NCBI GenBank assembly: GCA_964551295.1
Contig: CAZKDJ010000247.1
Span: forward strand, 1 to 5,745
Length of the DNA stretch: 5,745 nt
Source: JAFGED01 sp964551295
Lineage (GTDB): Bacteria; Chloroflexota; Anaerolineae; B4-G1
Direction of reading: 5' to 3'
Numbering within the stretch: the first letter of the stretch is position 1; each line of letters begins with the position of its first letter. The notes under the pieces were generated by a model. It ran no database searches. It saw nothing but the letters and a program-made list of their open reading frames with translations, and was not told where the DNA came from. Shown here piece after piece: positions 1 to 5,745 of the stretch. The translations under genes and the position numbers were made by a program.

Positions 1-724
1 ATGAGATGGCCCCCACGCCCTGTTCCATCTGTTTGAATTGGGTTTGATTCTCTGCGAACTCTGAGGTCAGGGAGAACGTAATATCCGGAAAGACCGCCTC
101 CAGCTCGTTCCGTACAGTCTCAGCCTCTTCCGGGTCCTGCAATTTGATCCCGTACCACATCACCTGGTGGGATCTACCGGAGAGGGACTGAGCCTCGCGC
201 AACCCAATCACGACTCCTGTCTCCTCAAAAGCCAACCCCGTCTCGTAGATGCCGACCACACGGAAGTTGCTTTTCAGCAGGCGCAACGTATCTCCCACCT
301 CAATCCCCATGACCCCTGCCGCTTGGCGACCAACGATGGCTTCGTGCCCCCCCTTTAGTAACCGCCCCTCGATGATGCGGAAATGACGGATGGCATACTC
401 CCGGGGATGGTAACCAAACAAAGTCAAGAAAGGCATCTTCTCGGTTGCGGCGAAGGTAATGATGGCTCCAGCGACAGCTTCCACGTCGGACCGGTTAGCG
501 ATGCGCGATCCCACCCGCTGGTCAATAGCACTCAAGCCCACATCGGCCACGTCATCCTCGATAGCCACCAGGTCCGTCCGAGCGCTCTGCCACAGGGCGT
601 TCACGGCCTCCATGCGGCCCTTGGTGACGCCACCCAAGGTAACGATGGCGGCGATGCCCACGCCGATGCCCAACACCGTCAGGCCCGTGCGACCGCGCCT
701 GCGCCAAAGGCCCCGGATCACCAT
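1..724 (-). repeat. Permease repeat unit 2 (second half, truncated by window edge)
   Basis: This unit encodes residues 388-628. It repeats unit 1 with RRRGRT (395-400), FGYHP (490-494), HFRIIEG (501-507), an identical FRVVGIYETG (541-550), REAQSL (563-568) and TSEF (607-610). The offset to unit 1 is 387 residues up to HFRIIEG and 382 at FRVVGIYETG, so a five-residue indel lies between those motifs. The unit begins with a Met codon (724-722) directly preceded by GGGAGGG. The corresponding FtsX membrane block lies outside the window. Confidence 0.85.
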
Positions 725-1885
725 CCCTCCCGGCAAGAACTTGACATTGACGCCACTGTCAGCGCCATTGCGCATGGCCTCCAGGGGCAAGAGCCGGCTA
801 GCCCGCCAAGCCGGGTACCCACCCCCGGCCAGTCCCAGGGCGATCACCACGGCCAAGGCCCGGCCAAAGAGGGACGGCGAGAACTGCACCCCCACCGCCC
901 CCAGCAAGGAGGTCGATCTGTTCAGCAGAAGGACTAGCCCACCGCCAAGAACGACCCCTCCCAGTCCGCCCAGGAGGGCCAGGATCAGGGCCTCCCCCAG
1001 GATCATAGCCAGCACCCGCCAACGGCCCCACCCCAAAGCCCGCAAGATGCCGATCTCGCGCGTCCGCTCGAGGACGGACATGAAGAGCGTGTTGGCCATC
1101 ACCACCGCGCCGATCACCACCGCCACCGCCGCGACGGCCATGGCCAAGCCCGCTACGATCTGGATGGACTGCTCCTGATCGACGAACTCTGAGGTGGTAA
1201 ACGAGGTCATATCAGGAAAATGCCGTGCCACTCGCGCCTCCAGTCGATCGGCAGCGGTCGATGTGCCGCCGGGAAACGTGGGGTCCAGCTTGACATAGAT
1301 CACAGAGACACGATGGGGCTGCAAGGCCAAGCCTTGAGCCTTCTCGAGAGGTAGGACTGCCCCCCCGTCCTCAAAGGCATCACCGGTCTCATAAATACCC
1401 ACGACACGAAAGACCCCGCCGGTGACGTGAAAGGCATCGCCGACTTGTGTGCCGGTCATGTCCGCCGTGCGTCGGCCCAGAAGAATGGGCTTCCCCGACG
1501 CGTCTTGAGCCTCCGCCAAACCCTGCCCTTCGATGATTTGGAAGTGATCGACAGAAAACCCCTGCGGATCGTGGCCGAAGATGTAGAGGAATGTCGTCTC
1601 CCCAGCCTGGATGTAGCTATACAGCACGCCCTCTGCCGCAGCCACCTCGGGCCATTTCTCCAATTGTTGGACGATGGTTTCGTCGACGCTGCTGAGCAAC
1701 ATGCCCACGGCGCCAGACTGAGCCAGGATCAGGTCAGCCTGGCTACCCCGGGTCGCGGAGCCGAACCCGGCCTCCAACCCCTGGGCCACCGCCCCCAAGG
1801 CGATGATGATGGCAACGCCGATGCAGATGCCCACGATCGTGATGACAGTTCGCCCCTTACGCCGAAACAGATTAGAGAAAATCAT
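1..1885 (-). CDS. MacB/FtsX-type ABC transporter permease with internally duplicated halves (C-terminus beyond window)
   Basis: This is an integral-membrane permease subunit of an ABC transporter; 628 codons are open to the window edge with no stop. Residues 1-387 form a classic MacB-like half. A basic N-terminus (RRKGR) leads into a first membrane segment at about 13-33, then an extracytoplasmic MacB_PCD-like domain at about 40-240. An FtsX block follows with membrane segments near 243-268, 290-325 and 340-358, including ERTREIGILRALGWGR at 273-288. At Met388 the plan restarts: RRRGR, a membrane segment at about 401-420, and a second extracytoplasmic domain that is cut off. A second FtsX block is expected beyond position 1. 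ATG at 1885 is chosen because GAGGG lies just upstream; an in-frame GTG at 1891 is possible. The start lies inside the thioesterase gene (14-base overlap), so the two are probably co-translated. No ATPase gene is in view, and one is expected nearby. Substrate is unknown; export of the NRPS product or self-protection is inferred from context. The family call is firm. Confidence 0.9.
   Translation of the reverse strand, partial: MIFSNLFRRKGRTVITIVGICIGVAIIIALGAVAQGLEAGFGSATRGSQADLILAQSGAVGMLLSSVDETIVQQLEKWPEVAAAEGVLYSYIQAGETTFLYIFGHDPQGFSVDHFQIIEGQGLAEAQDASGKPILLGRRTADMTGTQVGDAFHVTGGVFRVVGIYETGDAFEDGGAVLPLEKAQGLALQPHRVSVIYVKLDPTFPGGTSTAADRLEARVARHFPDMTSFTTSEFVDQEQSIQIVAGLAMAVAAVAVVIGAVVMANTLFMSVLERTREIGILRALGWGRWRVLAMILGEALILALLGGLGGVVLGGGLVLLLNRSTSLLGAVGVQFSPSLFGRALAVVIALGLAGGGYPAWRASRLLPLEAMRNGADSGVNVKFLPGGMVIRGLWRRRGRTGLTVLGIGVGIAAIVTLGGVTKGRMEAVNALWQSARTDLVAIEDDVADVGLSAIDQRVGSRIANRSDVEAVAGAIITFAATEKMPFLTLFGYHPREYAIRHFRIIEGRLLKGGHEAIVGRQAAGVMGIEVGDTLRLLKSNFRVVGIYETGLAFEETGVVIGLREAQSLSGRSHQVMWYGIKLQDPEEAETVRNELEAVFPDITFSLTSEFAENQTQFKQMEQGVGAIS
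725..1885 (-). repeat. Permease repeat unit 1 (first MacB_PCD-FtsX half)
   Basis: This unit encodes residues 1-387 of the permease. Landmarks shared with unit 2 are RRKGRT (8-13), FGHDP (103-107), HFQIIEG (114-120), FRVVGIYETG (159-168), EKAQGL (181-186) and TSEF (231-234). It contains the complete FtsX membrane block. The similarity is at protein level and in the same order, so this is an old gene or domain duplication rather than a recent DNA repeat. Confidence 0.85.
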
Positions 1886-2711
1886 AATCACCCTCACTCT
1901 CTGAGCAGATACTCGGAAAGGCCAACGCGGTCTCCAAATCGCCCTCCCCGACGAGCCAGCGCAAGTCCGCAGAGATCATGCCGAGCAGTTGCCGCCTCTC
2001 GGAATGCAAGAAGAAGTGATCGCCGGAAAACATGTGGGCCGAAAAGCGGGCGGTGGTATGCACGCTCCACTCCTCAAGGTCGATACCGTGCCGCTTGTAG
2101 TCCTGCGCCCCCCCGAAGGCGGTGATAGGACAACTGAAGGGTCTCTGCTCTACATAGGTATAGGTCTCGTTGATGGCAAAATCCGCCCGCAGGATAGGAA
2201 TGAACAACGCCAGCAGTTCCGGGTTCTCGAAAACCTCATCGGGCGTGCCGTTGTACCGCCGCACCTCCTCGATGAACTCGGCGTCCGTCCGGTTGTGGGC
2301 CGGCGGGTCGGGGTCGGGTACGTGGGGCGCACCACGGCCAGAGAAGAACAAATGGACGGGCAACAAGTCGCATTGGCGACGAAGATAACGAGCCAGCTCG
2401 AAAGCGATCAGGGCTCCTACGCTGTGACCGAAGAAAGCGAACGGCTTGTCCAGGTACGGGAGAAGCCCATCTGCAGCAGCCTGGACGAGCGGCGTTATGC
2501 GCGTGAAGGGGGGCTCGCGCAATCGCGTCTCCCGTCCGGGAGGCTGAACGGGAAACACCTCGACGAACGCCGGCAGGCCATCGGACCACGAACGAAAGAT
2601 CGTGGCGCCGCTGCCCGAGTAGGGAAAACAGAACAAGCGCAGCTTTGCCGAAGTCTTTGGCCTGGCAAAGGCAAGCCACGGGTTGTCGGTGATGGTTTCT
2701 GTAGTCAACAT
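1872..2711 (-). CDS. Type II thioesterase of an NRPS cluster (external editing thioesterase)
   Basis: This is a 279-residue cytoplasmic alpha/beta hydrolase of the thioesterase II family (GrsT/SrfAD type). Such enzymes hydrolyse wrong or stalled acyl groups from carrier-protein phosphopantetheine arms and so restore blocked NRPS modules. Visible features are the N-terminal strand LRLFCFPYSGSGA (24-36), the QPPGRETR stretch (56-63), the nucleophile elbow GHSVG with Ser97, the acid in FGGAQD (Asp204), and GDHFF carrying the catalytic His232. The triad is therefore complete. The length is somewhat above the usual 240-250 residues because of an acidic tail after about residue 255 (GEGDLETALAF onwards). 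The start is supported by GGAGGAG at 2721-2715, three bases before the ATG. The gene follows the membrane methyltransferase by 66 bases, and its last codons overlap the permease start. The role is assigned from family and neighbourhood; stand-alone release of the final product is a less likely alternative. Confidence 0.93.
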   Translation of the reverse strand: MLTTETITDNPWLAFARPKTSAKLRLFCFPYSGSGATIFRSWSDGLPAFVEVFPVQPPGRETRLREPPFTRITPLVQAAADGLLPYLDKPFAFFGHSVGALIAFELARYLRRQCDLLPVHLFFSGRGAPHVPDPDPPAHNRTDAEFIEEVRRYNGTPDEVFENPELLALFIPILRADFAINETYTYVEQRPFSCPITAFGGAQDYKRHGIDLEEWSVHTTARFSAHMFSGDHFFLHSERRQLLGMISADLRWLVGEGDLETALAFPSICSESEGDYDFL

Positions 2712-2777
2712 AGGCTCCTCCGTGATCGAGTGGTCACGCCTGACCGTCGGGCCCCTGACGGGGCTTCTTCACCCGCC
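2712..2777 (-). other. Short intergenic spacer with two small inverted repeats
   Basis: This is the only sizeable gap in the operon. It holds GCCCC-GTCA-GGGGC (2764-2751, five-pair stem with four-base loop) and CGTGA-N8-TCACG (2738-2721), the latter touching the thioesterase ribosome binding site. Neither is followed by a run of T on the transcribed strand, so I do not call a terminator. They could tune translation or mRNA decay, or be chance. No promoter with recognisable -35 and -10 boxes is evident. Confidence 0.35.
2715..2721 (-). promoter_or_regulatory. Ribosome binding site of the type II thioesterase
   Basis: GGAGGAG on the minus strand stands three bases before the ATG at 2711. Counted from the GGAGG core the spacing is five bases, which is short but workable. 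It supports the chosen thioesterase start. Confidence 0.75.
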
Positions 2778-3392
2778 TCACCGGCGACCAAACCGGGGCA
2801 ACAGCCGGCCGGTACTTCGCTTGTAGACCTGATACTGATCGCCAAACTGCTCTATCATCATCACCTCTTCCCGGCCGATACGTGCATAGAGCACGGCGAT
2901 GGCTATCACGGCCAACACTGTCACGATCCAGTTATTGGAAACGAGCGCCCCTCCCACGAAGAAGGCGAACAGCGCCGTGTACATCGGGTGTCTGATCCAC
3001 CGATAGGGGCCATCGGTGACCAGTGCGTGTTCTTCCTGCAATGCCAAACCAGTCGACCAATGCTTGCCCAGGGTGTGATGCACCCAAACGAGCAGGAGAA
3101 TGCTGACCGCCGCCAGAGCGGCGCCCATCCATCGAACCCACGCCGGCAACGACATCGAAAACAGACCCAGCCAAGGTGGATTGACGATGTAGACGATGAG
3201 GAAAATCACCAAACAGAAGAACAAAGAGAGCCTCAAATAGAAGCGCCACATCCCCTCCCGTTCGATCGCTTCCTTCCGTGAGGTCTTTTTCTCCCGGCCC
3301 GGCCGTGACGTCTTGCTGTAGTAGAGCCTGACGCCGATGACCACAACGAACAATCCCAACAGAACTATCCTAAAGATCGATGCGCCGTTCAT
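2778..3392 (-). CDS. Integral-membrane methyltransferase, isoprenylcysteine carboxyl/phospholipid methyltransferase-like
   Basis: This 204-residue protein has about five hydrophobic membrane segments, near residues 6-22, 54-71, 87-105, 138-152 and 154-172. A very basic loop (RPGREKKTSRK, 30-40) follows the first segment. The family signature lies at the end: LVTDGPYRWIRHPMYTALF (124-142), with the GPYR and RHPxY residues that contribute to the S-adenosylmethionine site. This is followed by REE (174-176) and FGDQYQVYKRSTGRLLP (183-199). Members move a methyl group from S-adenosylmethionine to a carboxylate, amine or thiol at the membrane; which one applies here is not visible. The ATG at 3392 is chosen because AGGAGGAG sits seven bases upstream and the first membrane segment follows at once. 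An upstream in-frame ATG at 3473 would extend into the NRPS carrier-domain code and has no such support. The gene lies 13 bases after the NRPS stop, so it is almost surely in the operon and probably tailors the product, although lipid modification is possible. Confidence 0.85.
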   Translation of the reverse strand: MNGASIFRIVLLGLFVVVIGVRLYYSKTSRPGREKKTSRKEAIEREGMWRFYLRLSLFFCLVIFLIVYIVNPPWLGLFSMSLPAWVRWMGAALAAVSILLLVWVHHTLGKHWSTGLALQEEHALVTDGPYRWIRHPMYTALFAFFVGGALVSNNWIVTVLAVIAIAVLYARIGREEVMMIEQFGDQYQVYKRSTGRLLPRFGRR

Positions 3393-3399
3393 ATTTGAA

Positions 3400-3407
3400 C
3401 TCCTCCT
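3400..3407 (-). promoter_or_regulatory. Ribosome binding site of the membrane methyltransferase, overlapping the NRPS stop codon
   Basis: AGGAGGAG on the minus strand begins inside the NRPS stop codon (TAG, 3408-3406) and lies seven bases before the ATG at 3392. The near-perfect Shine-Dalgarno match fixes the start and suggests that ribosomes finishing the NRPS reinitiate here. Confidence 0.85.
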
Positions 3408-5745
3408 ATTCTTGAAGGCTACACATATCGTCCTCAATGGCCCGGGCCAAGCTGGCAATTTCGGGGGCCTCAAACAACATACGCAGGGGCACGTCCGCCT
3501 GGACGGCTTCCCGTACGCGAGATATGACCTGGGCTGCCAGCAAGGAATGGCCTCCTAGCTCGAAAAAATTGTCACAGACCCCCACCCGTTCGATATCCAG
3601 TACTTCACCCCAGATTTGTACCAGGGTCTCTTCGAGCGGAGTACGAGGAGCAACAAATGGTTTGTCCGACTGGACCATGCCTGTGTCCCACGTCGCAAGC
3701 ACTTGACGGTCCACCTTACCGTTGGGCATCAAGGGAAGCTCATCCAACAGGACAAAGGCCCACGGCACCATATATTCAGGCAGCTTCTGATCAAGATAGC
3801 GCTTCAACACAGACGTCGTGGTTCGCGTGAGCCGTCCCCATAGCGGGTTGTTGCCCAACGTGCTCCAGGATGGCACCTCAGCCGGTTCTGAACGTGGCAT
3901 GCCGTCCCGTTCGTCACTCCCCAGACGCCTGAACACCACGTCGTACGCCCCCTCCCTGCTGAAGAGGGACCAACAGATATGTGTATGATAGGAGAGACCC
4001 TCGCCCAGTTGCCATAGGTCCTCAGGGTCCAGACCGTCCAAGCTGTCAGTCGACAATGGTCCCAGGGGCGCCTTCAATCCGTTTCCGTCTGCCTGATCGA
4101 GTAACGCCAGGGCCTTCACAGCAGGCTGGACCCGGGCATTTGCCACGTGGCGCATCCCCCAAACATCTGGCCGACGCTCGACGAGTATGCGGCGGATGTC
4201 CGTCACCGTGGGCTTCTGCCCTGGCCAGTCTTGCCACACCACGTCGGCCCCTTCTCCGTCATCTCCCCCTACTGCCCCCGTCTCTTGAGCAGAATCCTCT
4301 CCGCCTACGTGCAACACCACATCGTAACGGAAACAGGACAGTTCGTTGTGATACTGTCCACGCTTGAGGTGTATCCCCGCGCGGCGTATGGCAGGAAACC
4401 GATGTCTTAGAGCGGTGAAGAGAGCGGGGTCGATCAGCAACTCCTCCTCCTGGGCAACGCGCTGCCGAATTCGCTCCCTGAACTCCAGGGCATCGAGAGT
4501 ATCGGCGGCTTGATGGTGCTGGACCAAGGCGTGAAAGGCACGCATCAAGGCCAGGCTGCGCACATCGCCCACGAAGACAAACCCGCCAGGTTTGGTCGCC
4601 TCGATAGCGCCCTCCAAGACCTGGAGCAAGTAGTCGATGCTGGGAAAGTACTGGACCACCGAGTTGAGGATCACTCCATCGAACATCCCTGGCTCCATGC
4701 CCTCGAAATCATCGGCCATGCGGTGAAAGAGATGTACGTGTCGCAGTTGGTCGATAGATGCCTTCATCCGCTCGGCGAACGCCAGCGCAGGCTGGGAAAA
4801 ATCGGTCCCCCAATACAACTCACAATGAGGTGCGATGCGGGACAGGAGTAAACCAGTGCCACAGCCAATCTCCAATACCCGGCTTGGCTCCAGGGCCAGG
4901 ATGCGCCTCACGGTATGATCGACCCACTCCCGCATTTCCTCAGCGGGGATCGGCTGGCCGGTGTAGCTGCTGTTCCAACCAGTGATGTTGAACGTCAGGT
5001 CGTGTACACTGGAAAAATCGTAGGTGTCATCGTAAAGATTCTGCCAGTCGACGATGTGATTGGCCTGCAGTTCTCGCATCCGATCTTGCAGACTCTTGCT
5101 TTCCAGGTTGAGCGCGACGTAGGCCACCAACCGCTTGTCCCCCCGAGCGTCCTCGCGGTCTATCACCACGGCCTCTCGCACCATCGGATGGTCGACCAGG
5201 GCTGCCTCAATCTCCCCTAGCTCGATGCGGAAGCCGCGGACCTTGAGCTGGTGATCTACGCGTCCCAGGAAGTCGATATTCCCATCCGGCAAGTAGCGAA
5301 CCAAGTCGCCCGTGCAGTATAACCGAGCACCTGGCACACGGCTGAAGGGATCAGGAAGAAATCGTTCGGCTGTCAATTCAGGCCGGTTCAGATAGCCCCG
5401 CGCCACACCAACACCGCCGATGTACAGCGTGCCCAGCACCCCTATGGGCACCGGCGCCATGTGAGCATCTAACACGTAGACCCGTGTGTTAGCAATCGGG
5501 CGGCCGATGGGCGGCTTCTTTCCACCCTGGGTGCATGTGGCTGCCGTCGTCCAAATGGTCCCTTCGGTTGGTCCATAGAGGTTGAAGAACTGGCGACCCT
5601 CTGCCCAGCAGGCCACCAAATCGGCGGGACAGGCCTCTCCGGCAGCGTTGATGATCCGCAAATTGGGAAGCCTCCTAAAGGACAGAAAAGCCAGCGTCGA
5701 TGGTGTCAGCGTCATCATCGGGCCGGAGAGCGATCCGATTGTCGC
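3406..5745 (-). CDS. NRPS C-terminal part: adenylation domain with integrated N-methyltransferase, then carrier domain (N-terminus beyond window)
   Basis: The reading frame is open from the right edge (779 residues visible) and ends at TAG 3408-3406. The adenylation domain activates an amino acid as its adenylate and loads it on the carrier. Visible cores, numbered from the first visible residue, are A5 NLYGPTE (55-61), A6 around GVGVARGYL (111-119), A7 YCTGDL (143-148), A8 GRVDHQLKVRGFRIELGEIE (161-180), A9 LPEYMVP (655-661) and A10 PNGKVDR (674-680), whose Lys677 is the catalytic lysine. Cores A1-A4 are outside. A methyltransferase of about 420 residues interrupts the domain between A8 and A9, the usual site for N-methyltransferases. 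The carrier motif DNFFELGGHSLL (725-736) has the phosphopantetheine-accepting Ser734. The protein ends about 45 residues later (SLQE), with no condensation, epimerase, reductase or thioesterase domain. It is followed by a membrane methyltransferase and a type II thioesterase. Assignment as an NRPS is certain; the substrate is not. Confidence 0.97.
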   Translation of the reverse strand, partial: ATIGSLSGPMMTLTPSTLAFLSFRRLPNLRIINAAGEACPADLVACWAEGRQFFNLYGPTEGTIWTTAATCTQGGKKPPIGRPIANTRVYVLDAHMAPVPIGVLGTLYIGGVGVARGYLNRPELTAERFLPDPFSRVPGARLYCTGDLVRYLPDGNIDFLGRVDHQLKVRGFRIELGEIEAALVDHPMVREAVVIDREDARGDKRLVAYVALNLESKSLQDRMRELQANHIVDWQNLYDDTYDFSSVHDLTFNITGWNSSYTGQPIPAEEMREWVDHTVRRILALEPSRVLEIGCGTGLLLSRIAPHCELYWGTDFSQPALAFAERMKASIDQLRHVHLFHRMADDFEGMEPGMFDGVILNSVVQYFPSIDYLLQVLEGAIEATKPGGFVFVGDVRSLALMRAFHALVQHHQAADTLDALEFRERIRQRVAQEEELLIDPALFTALRHRFPAIRRAGIHLKRGQYHNELSCFRYDVVLHVGGEDSAQETGAVGGDDGEGADVVWQDWPGQKPTVTDIRRILVERRPDVWGMRHVANARVQPAVKALALLDQADGNGLKAPLGPLSTDSLDGLDPEDLWQLGEGLSYHTHICWSLFSREGAYDVVFRRLGSDERDGMPRSEPAEVPSWSTLGNNPLWGRLTRTTTSVLKRYLDQKLPEYMVPWAFVLLDELPLMPNGKVDRQVLATWDTGMVQSDKPFVAPRTPLEETLVQIWGEVLDIERVGVCDNFFELGGHSLLAAQVISRVREAVQADVPLRMLFEAPEIASLARAIEDDMCSLQE
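3451..3660 (-). other. Carrier (thiolation, T/PCP) domain at the NRPS C-terminus
   Basis: This stretch encodes visible residues about 696-765. It has the canonical carrier motif DNFFELGGHSLL, in which Ser734 (codon 3546-3544) takes the 4'-phosphopantetheine arm. Helices before (LEETLVQIWGEVL) and after (LRMLFEAPEIASLARAI) match the usual four-helix fold. Only about 15 residues follow, so the protein terminates directly after the carrier. Confidence 0.95.
3826..5100 (-). other. Integrated methyltransferase region inside the adenylation domain
   Basis: This region encodes visible residues about 216-640 of the NRPS. The S-adenosylmethionine-binding motif I is VLEIGCGTGLLL (290-301), followed by YWGTDFS (311-317). 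Later motifs are SVVQYFP (362-368), KPGGFVFVGDVRSL (385-398) and KRGQYHNELSCFRYDVVLHV (461-480). A long tail (about 500-640) leads back to adenylation core A9. The insertion point and the roughly 420-residue length match N-methyltransferase domains embedded in NRPS modules of cyanobacteria and others (microcystin McyA is the familiar example). N-methylation of the carrier-bound amino group is therefore the expected reaction. The sequence does not itself exclude another methyl acceptor. The boundaries are approximate. Confidence 0.88.

Noticed and set aside
383..1178. Plus-strand open frames opposite the permease
   Set aside because: They give Pro/Arg/Ala/Thr-rich translations typical of antisense frames and overlap each other, while the minus strand reads cleanly as a conserved permease.
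2751..2764. GC-rich hairpin as an intrinsic terminator
   Set aside because: The stem is only five pairs and no T-run follows it on the minus strand. The downstream thioesterase has its own strong ribosome binding site and appears to be in the same operon.
1989..3281. Long plus-strand open frame (430 codons) opposite the thioesterase and membrane methyltransferase
   Set aside because: It runs antisense to two well-recognised genes, and its translation is low-complexity and rich in Arg, Gln, His and Pro with no domain I recognise. Long antisense frames are common in GC-rich DNA with biased third codon positions.
3393..3473. Longer membrane-methyltransferase start at ATG 3473
   Set aside because: It would overlap the carrier-domain code of the NRPS by many codons and has no good ribosome binding site. 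The ATG at 3392 has AGGAGGAG at ideal spacing.
3406..5745. Possible frameshift or separate gene for the methyltransferase between the adenylation cores
   Set aside because: The frame is continuous from core A5 through the methyltransferase to A10 and the carrier. Integration between A8 and A9 is the known arrangement, not a disruption.
1..5745. Defence system, CRISPR array, mobile element or RNA gene
   Set aside because: I see no regular direct repeats, transposase motifs, terminal inverted repeats, or tRNA or rRNA signatures. The window is accounted for by four biosynthesis and transport genes.

Overview
This window looks like the downstream end of a bacterial non-ribosomal peptide synthetase (NRPS) operon. 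All four supportable genes lie on the minus strand, so transcription runs from position 5745 towards 1. The sequence is visibly GC-rich, genes are tightly packed or overlapping, and Shine-Dalgarno sites are strong. The inserted methyltransferase type and the duplicated MacB/FtsX permease would suit a Chloroflexota, cyanobacterial or other soil/water bacterium. The taxon cannot be fixed from this window, and my lean towards Chloroflexota is weak inference.

In transcription order: (1) 5745-3406 is the C-terminal 779 residues of an NRPS. It holds the second half of an adenylation domain, interrupted by an integrated (probably N-) methyltransferase, then a carrier (T) domain, and it stops without a condensation, reductase or thioesterase domain. 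(2) 3392-2778 is a 204-residue integral-membrane methyltransferase of the isoprenylcysteine/phospholipid methyltransferase type. Its ribosome binding site overlaps the NRPS stop codon. (3) 2711-1872 is a stand-alone type II thioesterase with a complete Ser-Asp-His triad. (4) 1885-1 is a MacB/FtsX-type ABC transporter permease that starts inside the thioesterase gene. It is an internal tandem duplication of the usual permease half and runs off the left edge.

Inferred division of labour: the NRPS loads and N-methylates one residue of a peptide, the type II thioesterase clears misprimed or stalled carriers, the membrane methyltransferase adds a further methyl group to the product or an unknown lipid-like substrate, and the permease exports the product or gives self-protection. 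The product, the rest of the assembly line, the operon promoter and the ABC ATPase all lie outside the window.

I see no RNA genes, CRISPR arrays, insertion sequences or convincing intrinsic terminators. The only non-coding gap longer than 13 bases is 2712-2777. The plus strand has no gene I can support.
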